A DNA stretch of 64,000 nucleotides from Streptococcus cristatus ATCC 51100 (GTDB lineage: Bacteria; Bacillota; Bacilli; Lactobacillales; Streptococcaceae), in NCBI RefSeq assembly GCF_011612585.1, contig NZ_CP050133.1, positions 310,001 through 374,000 on the forward strand, written 5' to 3'. The position numbers were made by a program, and so were the translations under genes. This document shows, piece by piece, positions 9,696 through 20,141 of the stretch (positions are counted from its first letter, which is position 1; the number at the start of each line of letters is the position of its first letter). Under the pieces are notes generated by a model. The model saw only the letters and a list, made by a program, of their open reading frames with translations. It did no database searches and was not told the origin of the DNA.

Positions 9696-9727
9696 AAAGA
9701 CTGAGAAAAATCTCGGTCTTTTTTTGT
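9696..9727 (+). terminator. Terminator after the aquaglyceroporin gene
   Basis: AAAGACTGAGA and TCTCGGTCTTT pair (one G-T) around a short A-rich loop, followed by a run of T. Confidence 0.85.
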
Positions 9728-9829
9728 TGGTTTCTGACTAATAGAAAAATGCGATTTGGTTTATATTTTTGGTCTGTTAGATTAGGATAGTGGAAATGTT
9801 CTGAAAATTGTTGGTTTGCGCATAATTTC

Positions 9830-9858
9830 TTGTCAAAAAAATGAAAATTTATTACAAT
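9830..9858 (+). promoter_or_regulatory. Promoter of cppA
   Basis: TTGTCA (9830-9835), a 17-bp spacer and TACAAT (9853-9858), 20 bases before the cppA ATG. A strong sigma-A type match. Confidence 0.75.
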
Positions 9859-9878
9859 AAAATAGTTTGGAGGAAGTT

Positions 9879-10616
9879 ATGAGTGTGAATCATGTTGCAA
9901 GAATTGTTCCAGTAATAAAAGTAAATAATCGGAACCTAAATCAAGATTTCTATAGTAAAACGCTAGGGATGAAATCCCTATTAGAAGAAGGAGCCCAGTT
10001 GTCTTTGGGCGATCAAACCAAAACAGAAAGATTGATCTTAGAAGAATCTCCAAGCATGCGCTCTCGTCGAGTTAAAGGGGCAAAAAAATTGGCTCGCTTA
10101 GTGATCAAGGTGGCACAAGCGTCAGAAATTGAGGCTTTGTTGGCTCGAGGGATTGAAGTTGATAGTTTATATCGTGGGGAGAAAGGTTATGCTTTTGAAG
10201 CGATTTCCCCAGAAGGCGATCACATCCTGCTCCATGCAGAAGAGGATCTGAGCAGCTTACAACCAGTCCAAGAAACTCCTGCATTTGAAGTGCAGGACGA
10301 CTTTATCGGCTTGAGTCAATTTGATGTGGAAAAGATTGAGCTTCGTGTCCCGGATTTACAGGCTGTCAAGGCTTTCTATCAACCAGTGAGCAATGTCTTG
10401 GATTTCCTAGATGTGCAGGAAGCCCAAGGAGACGATTTGCAGGCTGATAATACGAAAACTTGGGATTTAGCTATGCTCAAATGTTTGGTGGCAGACTTTG
10501 ATGTGGAAAAATTGTCATCGATTTTTGCAACACAGGAATTTTTTGTCCCTAAATCTAAAAAATTCTTGGTCAGCCAAGACCAAAGTAATATTGAACTATG
10601 GTTTGAGCAACTATGA
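9879..10616 (+). CDS. cppA: CppA family protein
   Basis: This 245-residue protein is related to streptococcal CppA, named as a C3-degrading proteinase. The N-terminal half (VNHVARIVPVIKVNNRN, DFYSKTLGMKSLLEEGAQLSLG) has the fold pattern of glyoxalase/VOC proteins, and the C-terminal half (IELRVPDLQAVKAFYQ) repeats that pattern, so it is a tandem VOC-like protein. There is no signal peptide, so an extracellular protease role is doubtful from sequence. I chose ATG 9879 because TTGGAGGAAG precedes it. It overlaps the next gene by 4 bases, implying coupled translation. Confidence 0.85.
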   Translation: MSVNHVARIVPVIKVNNRNLNQDFYSKTLGMKSLLEEGAQLSLGDQTKTERLILEESPSMRSRRVKGAKKLARLVIKVAQASEIEALLARGIEVDSLYRGEKGYAFEAISPEGDHILLHAEEDLSSLQPVQETPAFEVQDDFIGLSQFDVEKIELRVPDLQAVKAFYQPVSNVLDFLDVQEAQGDDLQADNTKTWDLAMLKCLVADFDVEKLSSIFATQEFFVPKSKKFLVSQDQSNIELWFEQL

Positions 10617-11545
10617 CCCAGCGGATTTTAGAAAAGATCGATCAGCAGCTTGCTGCAGGGCTTTATCCTGGGGCTAGTTTGTCTCTTTATCGTGATGGAC
10701 ACTGGCAGAGTTTTTATCTGGGCTTAGCAGACCCGGCCAATCAATCAGTAACGCGAGCTGGTCTGGTTTATGATCTGGCCAGCGTCAGCAAGGTGGTTGG
10801 TGTAGGGACCTTGGTGGCATTTTTGCTTCAGACTGGTGACTTGGATATCGATGCGCCTTTGCGACAATACTATCCAGCCTTTCATGATGATCGGGTGACT
10901 CTGCGCCAGTTGTTGACCCATACCTCTGGGCTAGATCCCTTTATTCTTAATCGGGATAGGCTCAATGCTCAAGAATTAAAGGCGGCCCTCAATAGCTTGA
11001 CAGTGCTGGATGACAAAGCCTTCCATTATACAGATGTTAATTTTCTCCTGCTGGGCTTTATGCTGGAGGAGCTGTACGGGGAAGCTTTGGACCGCTTATT
11101 TGAATACAAGATTTTTAAGCCGTGGGCGATGAAGAACACTAGCTTTGGGCCAGTAGCTTCTGCGGTGCCGACTGTTCGTGGCGTGAAAGCGGGAGTGGTT
11201 CATGATCCCAAAGCGCGTGTCCTAGGCCATCATGCCGGTAGTGCTGGACTTTTTTCAAGACTTGAGGATTTGCAGATCTTTTTAGAGCATTATTTGCGGG
11301 ATGAATTTGCAGAGAAATTGAGCCAAAACTATGCTCTAGAGCCTGGCAAGACACGCAGTCTAGCTTGGAATTTGGAAGGGGAATGGCTGGATCATACTGG
11401 CTATACGGGTACTTTTATCATGTACAATCGGGCGGAACAGAAAGCCGCAATCTTTCTGTCCAATCGCACCTATGAAAAGGATGAACGTGCCCAGTGGATT
11501 TTAGACCGCAATGAACTGATGGATTTAATCAGAAAAGAGTGGTAG
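10613..11545 (+). CDS. Serine hydrolase of the beta-lactamase/PBP4-like class
   Basis: This 310-residue protein belongs to the class C beta-lactamase fold. The S-x-x-K nucleophile motif is ASVSK (about residues 55-59), preceded by VYDLA. LRQLLTHTSGL is the usual following motif, YTDVN the Y-x-N element, and HTGYTG the late H-x-G motif. No signal peptide is visible, so it is probably cytosolic or leaderless. The family includes esterases and peptidases; real beta-lactamase activity is unlikely. It overlaps cppA by 4 bases, as in other streptococci. Confidence 0.88.
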   Translation: MTQRILEKIDQQLAAGLYPGASLSLYRDGHWQSFYLGLADPANQSVTRAGLVYDLASVSKVVGVGTLVAFLLQTGDLDIDAPLRQYYPAFHDDRVTLRQLLTHTSGLDPFILNRDRLNAQELKAALNSLTVLDDKAFHYTDVNFLLLGFMLEELYGEALDRLFEYKIFKPWAMKNTSFGPVASAVPTVRGVKAGVVHDPKARVLGHHAGSAGLFSRLEDLQIFLEHYLRDEFAEKLSQNYALEPGKTRSLAWNLEGEWLDHTGYTGTFIMYNRAEQKAAIFLSNRTYEKDERAQWILDRNELMDLIRKEW

Positions 11546-11724
11546 CATCCTCCCTACCGAGGCTAAAGGCCCGTCACTGATGATGAAATAGGATAGAACT
11601 CCGGCTTTTGCTTGGAGTTTTTGACTGCTTAACGTGACTTTGTCAGTCAAGATAGGAAAAGATCGCTTTTTTTCCAAAAGTATATTAAAATATAGAAGAT
11701 AGAAGGAAGAAATAGAGAGAAAGT

Positions 11725-12603
11725 ATGACAAAAGAGAAGGGTGTCGGCAAGGCACATAGCAAGATTATTCTGATGGGGGAGCATTCGGTGGTCTATGGCT
11801 ATCCAGCCTTGGCTTTGCCTCTCAATAATATCGAAGTGACTTGTCAGGTATTTCCTTCTGAGAAGCCTTGGACTCTCTATGAGGAAGATACCTTGTCCAT
11901 GGCTGTTTTTGCCTGTCTGGAGCACTTGGGGAAGCAAGGTGCTCAGATTCGTTGTCAGGTGAATTCCATGGTGCCAGAAAAACGAGGCATGGGTTCGTCT
12001 GCAGCTGTCAGCATTGCAGCTATTCGTGCGGTTTTTGACTACTTCGAAGAGGCCTTGGATCATGAGAGTCTGGAAATTCTGGCCAATCGAGCAGAGATGA
12101 TTGCTCATATGAATCCTAGCGGTCTAGATGCCAAGACCTGCCTTAGTGATGTAGCCATCAAGTTTATTCGTAATGTCGGATTTTCAGAGATTGAGTTAGA
12201 TTTGAGCGCTTATCTGCTGATTGCGGATACGGGCATTCACGGACACACGCGGGAAGCCATCAAAAAGGTGGAACGCTTGGGTCAGGAGGCTCTGTCCCTC
12301 TTACAGGAGCTGGGAAATCTGACAAAAATCGTTGAGAAGGCGATCCAGCTCAAGGATTTGCTAACTATGGGACAGGCCATGACTAGGGCTCACGGGAAAC
12401 TAGCTCAGTTGGGAGTTTCCTGCCAGCTATCTGATGACTTGGTCGAGCTGGCACTTGAAAATGGAGCTCTCGGAGCCAAAATGAGTGGTGGTGGCCTAGG
12501 TGGCTGCGTGATTGTGCTAATAAAAGAAAAGAAAGAGGCGGAAGACCTAGCCCGTCTTTTGAGAGAGAAAGGAGCCAGCAATATATGGATAGAAAGCCTG
12601 TAA
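11725..12603 (+). CDS. mvaK1: Mevalonate kinase
   Basis: This 292-residue GHMP kinase phosphorylates mevalonate to 5-phosphomevalonate. KIILMGEHSVVYGYPALALP is the N-terminal motif with the substrate-binding His/Glu, PEKRGMGSSAAVSIA the ATP-binding loop, and KMSGGGLGGCVI the third GHMP motif. D in LDAKTC is the expected catalytic Asp. It is the first of four overlapping genes encoding the lower mevalonate pathway, by which streptococci make isopentenyl diphosphate. It overlaps mvaD by 19 bases. A weak TAAAAT at 11686 may be its -10 box. Confidence 0.96.
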   Translation: MTKEKGVGKAHSKIILMGEHSVVYGYPALALPLNNIEVTCQVFPSEKPWTLYEEDTLSMAVFACLEHLGKQGAQIRCQVNSMVPEKRGMGSSAAVSIAAIRAVFDYFEEALDHESLEILANRAEMIAHMNPSGLDAKTCLSDVAIKFIRNVGFSEIELDLSAYLLIADTGIHGHTREAIKKVERLGQEALSLLQELGNLTKIVEKAIQLKDLLTMGQAMTRAHGKLAQLGVSCQLSDDLVELALENGALGAKMSGGGLGGCVIVLIKEKKEAEDLARLLREKGASNIWIESL

Positions 12604-13521
12604 GAGTCAAGTCTTACGCCAATATTGCTATTGTCAAGTATTGGGGAAAGGCAGATGCTGAGCGGATGATTCCTTCCACTAGCAGTATTTCCTTGACTTT
12701 AGAGAATATGTACACCCAAACCCAGTTAAGTCCGCTTTCGGCTGAGGCTGCTGGCGATGAATTTTATATTGATGGGCAATTGCAAAGCCCAGAAGAGCAT
12801 GCTAAAGTCAGTCGGATTATTGATCGCTTTCGGACGGAGCCAAGTGATTGGGTTCGGATTGATACCAGTAACAATATGCCGACAGCTGCAGGTTTATCCT
12901 CTAGTTCCAGCGGCTTATCTGCCTTGGTCAAGGCTTGTGATGCTTATTTTAAAACTCATTACAGTACCGAGGAGCTGGCCCAGTTGGCCAAGTTTGCTTC
13001 AGGTTCTTCGGCTCGCTCCTTTTTTGGTCCTTTGGCAGCATGGGACAAGGATAGCGGAGCAATTTATCCTGTGCAAACCGACCTTAAGCTAGCCATGATT
13101 ATGTTGGTGCTTCATGATGAGAAAAAGCCGATTTCTAGTCGACTTGGCATGCAGCTCTGTGCCGAAACGTCCAAAAATTTTCAAGCTTGGATTGACCAGT
13201 CGGCTCAGGATTATCAGGATATGCTGGCCTACTTAAAGGATAATGATTTTGAGAAAGTTGGGCAGTTGACCGAGGAGAATGCCCTGCGGATGCATGCAAC
13301 GACAGAGACAGCCACGCCTCCATTTACTTATCTGACGGAGGAAAGCTATGCTGCAATGGATTTTGTTCGCCAGCTCCGGGACCAGGGGTATCGTTGCTAT
13401 TTCACCATGGACGCTGGTCCTAATGTCAAGGTTCTCTGTCTTGAAGAGGACTTGGAAGACTTGGTGCCCCTCTTTGCGGATCAGTACCGTCTGATTGTCT
13501 CCAAAACGAAGGAATTGCCTG

Positions 13522-13532
<11 letters not shown>
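12585..13532 (+). CDS. mvaD: Diphosphomevalonate decarboxylase
   Basis: This 315-residue enzyme converts mevalonate diphosphate to isopentenyl diphosphate with ATP use and CO2 loss. It shows VKSYANIAIVKYWGKAD at the N-terminus, TAAGLSSSSSGLSALVKA as the phosphate loop, and SGSSARSFFGPLAAW, which includes the Arg and Ser that position substrate. MDAGPNVKVLC holds the conserved catalytic Asp. The ribosome site AAAGGAGCC lies within the end of mvaK1. It overlaps mvaK2 by 11 bases. Confidence 0.96.
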
Positions 13533-15529
<1,997 letters not shown>

Positions 15530-15603
15530 ATCACCAGCTTATGTGCTTTGTCTAGTTAATAAAATGCTTTAGCAAATCATTCAAGGAAAAGCGAAATTTA
15601 TTC

Positions 15604-15632
15604 TTGCTATTTGCTGGAAAATCTAGTATAAT
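15604..15632 (+). promoter_or_regulatory. Promoter of rpsF-ssb-rpsR
   Basis: TTGCTA (15604-15609), a 17-bp spacer and TATAAT (15627-15632). It gives a leader of about 70 bases before rpsF. Confidence 0.75.
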
Positions 15633-15639
15633 TATTATT

Positions 15640-15690
15640 TGTGAGTGAACCTCACTTACCCCTTGCAGCGTCTTGGGGTCATTAGACCAA
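15640..15690 (+). promoter_or_regulatory. Candidate ribosomal-protein leader RNA of rpsF
   Basis: Two hairpins follow the start of transcription: GTGAG-tgaac-CTCAC and ACCCC-(12 bases)-GGGGT. In other Firmicutes an S6:S18 complex binds a leader RNA in front of rpsF to repress the operon. I did not confirm the consensus CCG-containing binding loop, so this is a candidate only. Confidence 0.35.
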
Positions 15691-15706
15691 AAGGAGGAAC
15701 ATATCA

Positions 15707-15997
15707 ATGGCTAAATACGAAATTCTTTATATTATTCGTCCAAACATTGAAGAAGAAGCTAAAAACGCTTTGGTAGCACGCTTTGACTCTATCTTGACTG
15801 ACAACGGTGCAACTGTTGTTGAATCAAAAGACTGGGAAAAACGTCGTCTTGCATACGAAATCCAAGATTTCCGTGAAGGGCTTTACCACATCGTTAACGT
15901 TGAAGCAAACGACGATGCAGCTCTTAAAGAGTTTGACCGTCTTTCAAAAATCAACGCTGACATTCTTCGTCACATGATCGTCAAACTTGACGCTTAA
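15707..15997 (+). CDS. rpsF: 30S ribosomal protein S6
   Basis: This 96-residue protein is the standard S6: [20 protein letters not shown], then [20 protein letters not shown] (the conserved K-R-L-A-Y-I/E core) and [11 protein letters not shown] at the end. It pairs with S18 on the small-subunit platform. The ribosome site AAAGGAGGAAC is strong. It starts a three-gene operon with ssb and rpsR, conserved in Firmicutes. Confidence 0.98.
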   Translation: MAKYEILYIIRPNIEEEAKNALVARFDSILTDNGATVVESKDWEKRRLAYEIQDFREGLYHIVNVEANDDAALKEFDRLSKINADILRHMIVKLDA

Positions 15998-16008
15998 GAA
16001 GGTAAATT

Positions 16009-16503
16009 ATGATTAATAACGTTGTACTTGTGGGACGTATGACCCGTGATGCTGAACTTCGCTATACACCGCAAAACCAAGCGGTCGCAACCTTTACTCT
16101 GGCTGTTAATCGCAACTTTAAAAATCAAAGTGGTGAGCGTGAAGCGGACTTTATCAATGTTGTTATCTGGCGTCAGCAGGCAGAAAATCTTGCTAATTGG
16201 GCCAAAAAAGGAGCTCTAATCGGAATTACTGGTCGCATCCAGACTCGTAACTACGACAATCAGCAAGGCCAGCGTGTCTATGTCACAGAAGTCGTTGCAG
16301 ACAACTTCCAGCTTCTGGAAAGTCGTGCCAGCCGTGAAGGGCAGCCTTCAGCTGGCTTTGGTGGCGGTGGCTTCGGTGGAAATTCTGCACCAAGCTATGG
16401 TAATGCTGACTCATTCAACCAAGTACCGAATTTTTCTCGTGATGAAAGCCCATTCGGCAATTCAAATCCGATGGACATCTCAGACGATGATTTACCATTC
16501 TAA
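16009..16503 (+). CDS. ssb: Single-stranded DNA-binding protein
   Basis: This 164-residue SSB has an N-terminal OB fold ([48 protein letters not shown]), a flexible Gly/Asn/Ser linker from about residue 113 ([15 protein letters not shown]) and the acidic tail DISDDDLPF that recruits repair and replication partners. It coats single-stranded DNA as a tetramer. It is 11 bases behind rpsF in the usual operon. Confidence 0.98.
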   Translation: MINNVVLVGRMTRDAELRYTPQNQAVATFTLAVNRNFKNQSGEREADFINVVIWRQQAENLANWAKKGALIGITGRIQTRNYDNQQGQRVYVTEVVADNFQLLESRASREGQPSAGFGGGGFGGNSAPSYGNADSFNQVPNFSRDESPFGNSNPMDISDDDLPF

Positions 16504-16543
16504 TAATGGACAAAACTAGAACTATAATATAAAGGAGAATAAC

Positions 16544-16783
16544 ATGGCTCAACAACGTCGTGGCGGATTCAAACGCCGTAAAAAAGTTGATTACATCGCA
16601 GCAAACAAGATTGAATATGTTGATTACAAAGATACTGAGCTTCTTAGCCGTTTCGTTTCAGAACGTGGGAAAATCCTTCCTCGTCGTGTAACAGGAACTT
16701 CAGCTAAAAACCAACGTAAAGTAACAACAGCTATCAAACGCGCTCGCGTAATGGCTTTGATGCCTTTCGTAAATGAAGACTAA
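16544..16783 (+). CDS. rpsR: 30S ribosomal protein S18
   Basis: This 79-residue basic protein contains [37 protein letters not shown] and [20 protein letters not shown], all hallmarks of S18. It binds S6 on the small subunit. The ribosome site AAAGGAGAA precedes it. Its own terminator hairpin is followed directly by an insertion sequence. Confidence 0.98.
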   Translation: MAQQRRGGFKRRKKVDYIAANKIEYVDYKDTELLSRFVSERGKILPRRVTGTSAKNQRKVTTAIKRARVMALMPFVNED

Positions 16784-16789
16784 TATGAG

Positions 16790-16808
16790 TCCCTGCTTCT
16801 AGCAGGGA
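16790..16808 (+). terminator. rpsR hairpin cut off from its T run
   Basis: TCCCTGC / GCAGGGA form a 7-bp stem with a 5-base loop, 6 bases after the rpsR stop. Only TT follows before the insertion sequence begins at 16811, so the hairpin seems to have lost its T run to the insertion. Confidence 0.6.
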
Positions 16809-16810
16809 TT

Positions 16811-18349
16811 CAGATTGAAGACAAAGTCCTTAGAAGACACTTTTCTAAGGGCTTTTCTTTTTGTAAAGTCGTATAATAGAGGTGAGAAGAATTGTGAGGT
16901 ATTCTCTATGTTTCACAAAGAAAAACCTGATTATCATCGCTGCCAATATGGCTTCTATACGATCGACGAATTGGTCCCAGAGGATCACTTTCTTCGCCAA
17001 GTGGATTCAAAGCTTGATTTTGATTTTATCTATGACTTGGTAGAAGACACCTATAGTCCAGATAATGGTCGTCCTAGTCTCGATCCTGTCATGTTAGTCA
17101 AAATCCCTTTGATTCAATGTTTTTATGGCATTCGCTCCATGCGCCAAACCATTAAAGATATTGAAGTAAATGTAGCTTATCGTTGGTTTCTTGGACTAAG
17201 CTTGGATGACAAGGTCCCTCATTTTACCACCTATGGAAAGAATTACAGTCGTCGTTTTCAAGATAAAGAATTAATTTCAGAGATATTTTCGCGAGTGCTC
17301 CATCAAGCTTTATGTGCTGGCTTAATTGATCCTTCGGAACTATTTGTGGATGGTACTCACATCAAAGCGGCAGCTAACAGTCACAAATATCGTAAGAAAA
17401 TGGTTGCCCAACAAGCTAAATTTATGAGTGAGCAATTGGAAGTTGAGATTGATTTAGATAGGAGGAAACATGAAAAAAAGTCCTTAAAGCCCGCAAAAGA
17501 AAGCGAGGCTAAAGAAAAGAAAATCTCAAGGACAGACCCAGAGAGTGGCTGGTTCCACAAGGGTCAACACAAGGAAGTATTTGCCTATTCTGCCCAGGTA
17601 GCTTGTGACAAGCATGGTTGGGCACTAGCTTATAGTGTTGAAGCAGGAAATGTACACGATAGTCAGGCTTTCCCTGCCCTTTTTTCAAAGATAGAAGCTT
17701 TCTCCCCACGCTACATTATTGCGGACTCAGGCTATAAGACCCCAGCTATTGCTCATTATTTATTAGAGCGAAACATCATCCCTGTCTTTCCCTATACCCG
17801 CCCCAAGGGTGTAAAAGGGAACTTAAGGCCCGGTGATTTTGTTTATGATGCCTTCTATGACTGTTACCTCTGCCCAGAGAACCAAGTGTTAACCTATCGC
17901 ACGACGACCCGAGCAGGCTACCGTGAGTATAAGAGTGATCCAAAAGTATGTGTCGCCTGTCCCCTATCATCAGTTTGTACCCAGAGCCAGAATCAGCAGA
18001 AAGTCATCACAAGACATGTATGGAAAGATGACCTTGAATTTTGTGAAGAGATTCGCCACAAAAGAGGGATGAAGGAGCTTTATAAGAAGCGCAAGGAAAC
18101 AATTGAGCGACTCTTTGGGACTGCTAAGGAATATCATAACTTGAGATACACCAGAGAGAAAGGAAAGTCCAAAATGGAAGATAAGGTTGGGCTTACTTTG
18201 GCGTGTTTGAATCTTAAAAAACTAGTAAAAATGAGGGTGGACAAGCCTTTTTATTTTGTTCAAATGACCATTATTCTATCAAAAGATGAAATATTAGCCT
18301 GACAAACAGAAAAAGACAAACACCATTTGGAATGTTTGTCTTCAATCTG
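16811..18349 (+). mobile_element. IS1182-family insertion sequence
   Basis: The element is bounded by perfect 15-bp inverted ends, CAGATTGAAGACAAA at 16811-16825 and its complement at 18335-18349, and holds one intact transposase gene. Just inside the left end, CCTTAGAA / TTCTAAGG plus a T-rich run (16828-16863) makes a terminator that would block transcription from rpsR into the transposase. A second hairpin (AGACAAACA / TGTTTGTCT) sits inside the right end. No clear target duplication is seen. The intact gene and perfect ends suggest a recent insertion. Confidence 0.88.
16908..18302 (+). CDS. IS1182-family transposase
   Basis: This 464-residue DDE transposase starts MFHKEKPDYHRCQYGFYTID. 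The N-terminal DUF772-like domain contains NGRPSLDPVMLVKIPLIQ. Catalytic candidates are D in LFVDGTHIKAAAN, D in YIIADSGYKTPAI and E in KETIERLFGTAKE. A cysteine cluster (CYLCPE, CVACPLSSVC) lies before the last domain, as in this family. I chose ATG 16908, preceded by GTGAGG and by TATAAT at 16872; the open frame upstream reaches back across the terminator. It appears intact. Confidence 0.93.
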   Translation: MFHKEKPDYHRCQYGFYTIDELVPEDHFLRQVDSKLDFDFIYDLVEDTYSPDNGRPSLDPVMLVKIPLIQCFYGIRSMRQTIKDIEVNVAYRWFLGLSLDDKVPHFTTYGKNYSRRFQDKELISEIFSRVLHQALCAGLIDPSELFVDGTHIKAAANSHKYRKKMVAQQAKFMSEQLEVEIDLDRRKHEKKSLKPAKESEAKEKKISRTDPESGWFHKGQHKEVFAYSAQVACDKHGWALAYSVEAGNVHDSQAFPALFSKIEAFSPRYIIADSGYKTPAIAHYLLERNIIPVFPYTRPKGVKGNLRPGDFVYDAFYDCYLCPENQVLTYRTTTRAGYREYKSDPKVCVACPLSSVCTQSQNQQKVITRHVWKDDLEFCEEIRHKRGMKELYKKRKETIERLFGTAKEYHNLRYTREKGKSKMEDKVGLTLACLNLKKLVKMRVDKPFYFVQMTIILSKDEILA

Positions 18350-18373
18350 AAAGAGGTTGCAAAACCTCTTTTT
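18350..18373. terminator. Terminator between the insertion sequence and the DUF1129 gene
   Basis: AAAGAGGTT-GCAA-AACCTCTTT followed by TTT starts immediately after the right end of the insertion sequence. The A and T flanks allow use from both sides; it probably ends the minus-strand corA/DUF1129 transcript. Confidence 0.8.
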
Positions 18374-18381
18374 TATGCTGC

Positions 18382-19056
18382 TTAATATTTCGCTGGTCCC
18401 ATAGTCGCACTCTTGATATTGAAGCGTTTCTTGAGATAGAAACGGAGTGCTAGAGTGATCCCTCCGATGATGGCAACGACAATGTTTGACAAATGTGGGT
18501 TGAGAGAGTCGGGCAGTAAGCTAGAACCAATGATTGAAAGGGTCCAAAGACCAATGGCTACTAGCATGATAAGGATAGATTTGAGTAGATGTGGACGCTG
18601 GCTACGGTCAGTGTCTGGTCCGTAAAAACGGTAAACGAAATGATAGAGGGCGTAGAAAGCGAGACCACCGACAATACTACCAAAGACAAGTGTCGTCATG
18701 CCGTAAACTGACGGTTTAGAAGATGCCAAATTGACGATGGAAGTCAGAACGGTAAAGAAACCGAAAATGAAAAGGACAGAATCCAGCATCATCCATTTTG
18801 GATCGTCGTTTTGTTTTGGATGTTCAGCGTCATAGCGCTCCTTAGCAGTGAGAGAAGAGGCCCAGTAAGTTGGTGCCCCATAGAGAGCACGGGCAGGGAT
18901 GCCCTTGGCCTGATTTTCTAAAATGTTTGGAATGATTTCCTCTAAGATTGCTTTCACTTCTTCGTCGGATTTGCCATCTTTGAGGAGTTGATGAGTAGCG
19001 ATGTGGAGAAATCCCTTATTTTTCTTAGTTAGTTTGTCTGATACTACTTGTGACAT
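18382..19056 (-). CDS. DUF1129 family membrane protein
   Basis: This 224-residue protein has a hydrophilic N-terminal half (LTKKNKGFLHIATHQLLKDGKSDEEV, a small helical domain) and four membrane segments: LDSVLFIFGFFTVLTSIVNLA, TTLVFGSIVGGLAFYALYHF, ILIMLVAIGLWTLSIIGSSLL and NIVVAIIGGITLALRFYL. This is the DUF1129 layout, common in streptococci and of unknown function. It lies 18 bases behind corA on the same strand, so it is probably co-transcribed. Confidence 0.85.
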   Translation of the reverse strand: MSQVVSDKLTKKNKGFLHIATHQLLKDGKSDEEVKAILEEIIPNILENQAKGIPARALYGAPTYWASSLTAKERYDAEHPKQNDDPKWMMLDSVLFIFGFFTVLTSIVNLASSKPSVYGMTTLVFGSIVGGLAFYALYHFVYRFYGPDTDRSQRPHLLKSILIMLVAIGLWTLSIIGSSLLPDSLNPHLSNIVVAIIGGITLALRFYLKKRFNIKSATMGPAKY

Positions 19057-19074
19057 AAGCGTCCTTTCTGGTGA

Positions 19075-20019
19075 TTAGAATAATTTTTTATGGAAGAGGT
19101 AGAGGGTCAGAGAGCCACTCAGAGCAAAGGCGATAAACATGATAATCCAGAAGGCATGTGGCTCGCCATTTAGAGGCAGTTCATTATCTTTGAAGTTCAT
19201 CCCATAGGCTGAGAAAAGCATGGTCGGGATGGACATAACAACGGTTACTAAGGCCAGTGTCTTCATGACATTATTCTGATTGTTGGAAATAATGGAAGCA
19301 AAAGTATCTGTCATGCTGTGGAGGATATTTCCATAAATATCAGCCATCTCGATGGCCTGCTGGGTCTCAATCAGGGTGTCTTCCAGCAAATCTTCATCTT
19401 CCAAGTATTTCTTGATATTGCTGGTAGAGCTGGTTAGTTTTTTAATTACGCGTTCATTGGTTTTGAGGGAGGCTTTGAAATAGACGATGGTCTTTTCCAG
19501 CTCCATGAGCTCAATCAGTTCTTCATTTCGAGTTGATTGGTGCAGCTGGCTTTCAATCTGCTCGCTCTTGCGGTCAATGGAACGCAGGGCTGTCAGATAT
19601 AGCTCGGCATTGCGATAGAGAATCTGAAAGATAAAACGTGACCGCATGAAAGTATAAAAGTTACGCAAGCGACGGTGGATAAAGATATCCAGCAGGGGCA
19701 GCTTTTCCAAGCAAGTCGTGATGATAGCTTCTTCTGTGATGATAATACCAAGCGGGATAGTAACATAGTAGGTCTGGTTATTCCGCTCCTCAGTGATAGG
19801 TACGTCTACGATGATCAGTGTGTACTCATCCTCGATGGTGACCCGAGACATTTCCTCGGCATCGAGGGGTGCCCGTAGGTCAGCTATGTCAATGCCAAAG
19901 GCGTTTGCGATTTCTAAAGATTCATTTTGGGAAGGATTTACCATATTTATCCAAGTTCCCGATTCAAGTGTATCAATCTCCTTGAACTCGGTTGTTGTTG
20001 ATAAAAATACTTGCTTCAT
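19075..20019 (-). CDS. corA: CorA-family magnesium transporter
   Basis: This 314-residue protein has a large cytosolic N-terminal domain with a long charged helix (about 140-240) and two C-terminal membrane segments. The first ends in AYGMNF, the G-M-N motif that forms the ion selectivity filter. It ends KKLF, as usual. CorA pentamers import Mg2+ (or Co2+/Ni2+). The gene diverges from uvrA. No metal-sensing leader is apparent. Confidence 0.93.
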   Translation of the reverse strand: MKQVFLSTTTEFKEIDTLESGTWINMVNPSQNESLEIANAFGIDIADLRAPLDAEEMSRVTIEDEYTLIIVDVPITEERNNQTYYVTIPLGIIITEEAIITTCLEKLPLLDIFIHRRLRNFYTFMRSRFIFQILYRNAELYLTALRSIDRKSEQIESQLHQSTRNEELIELMELEKTIVYFKASLKTNERVIKKLTSSTSNIKKYLEDEDLLEDTLIETQQAIEMADIYGNILHSMTDTFASIISNNQNNVMKTLALVTVVMSIPTMLFSAYGMNFKDNELPLNGEPHAFWIIMFIAFALSGSLTLYLFHKKLF

Positions 20020-20141
20020 ATCTCCTCCTAGAATCGTTTATAAGCACCGTCTTATTATACTACAAATTCTAGTCTTTTGGGAAAAAGTTTGCAGAAAAAT
20101 TTGCTATAATAGAAGAAGTTTAAAGGTAAAGTGTGGAAGAG

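Noticed and set aside
11647..12108. 153-codon minus-strand frame over the start of mvaK1
   Set aside because: It lies opposite the GHMP motifs of mvaK1 and has no family match.
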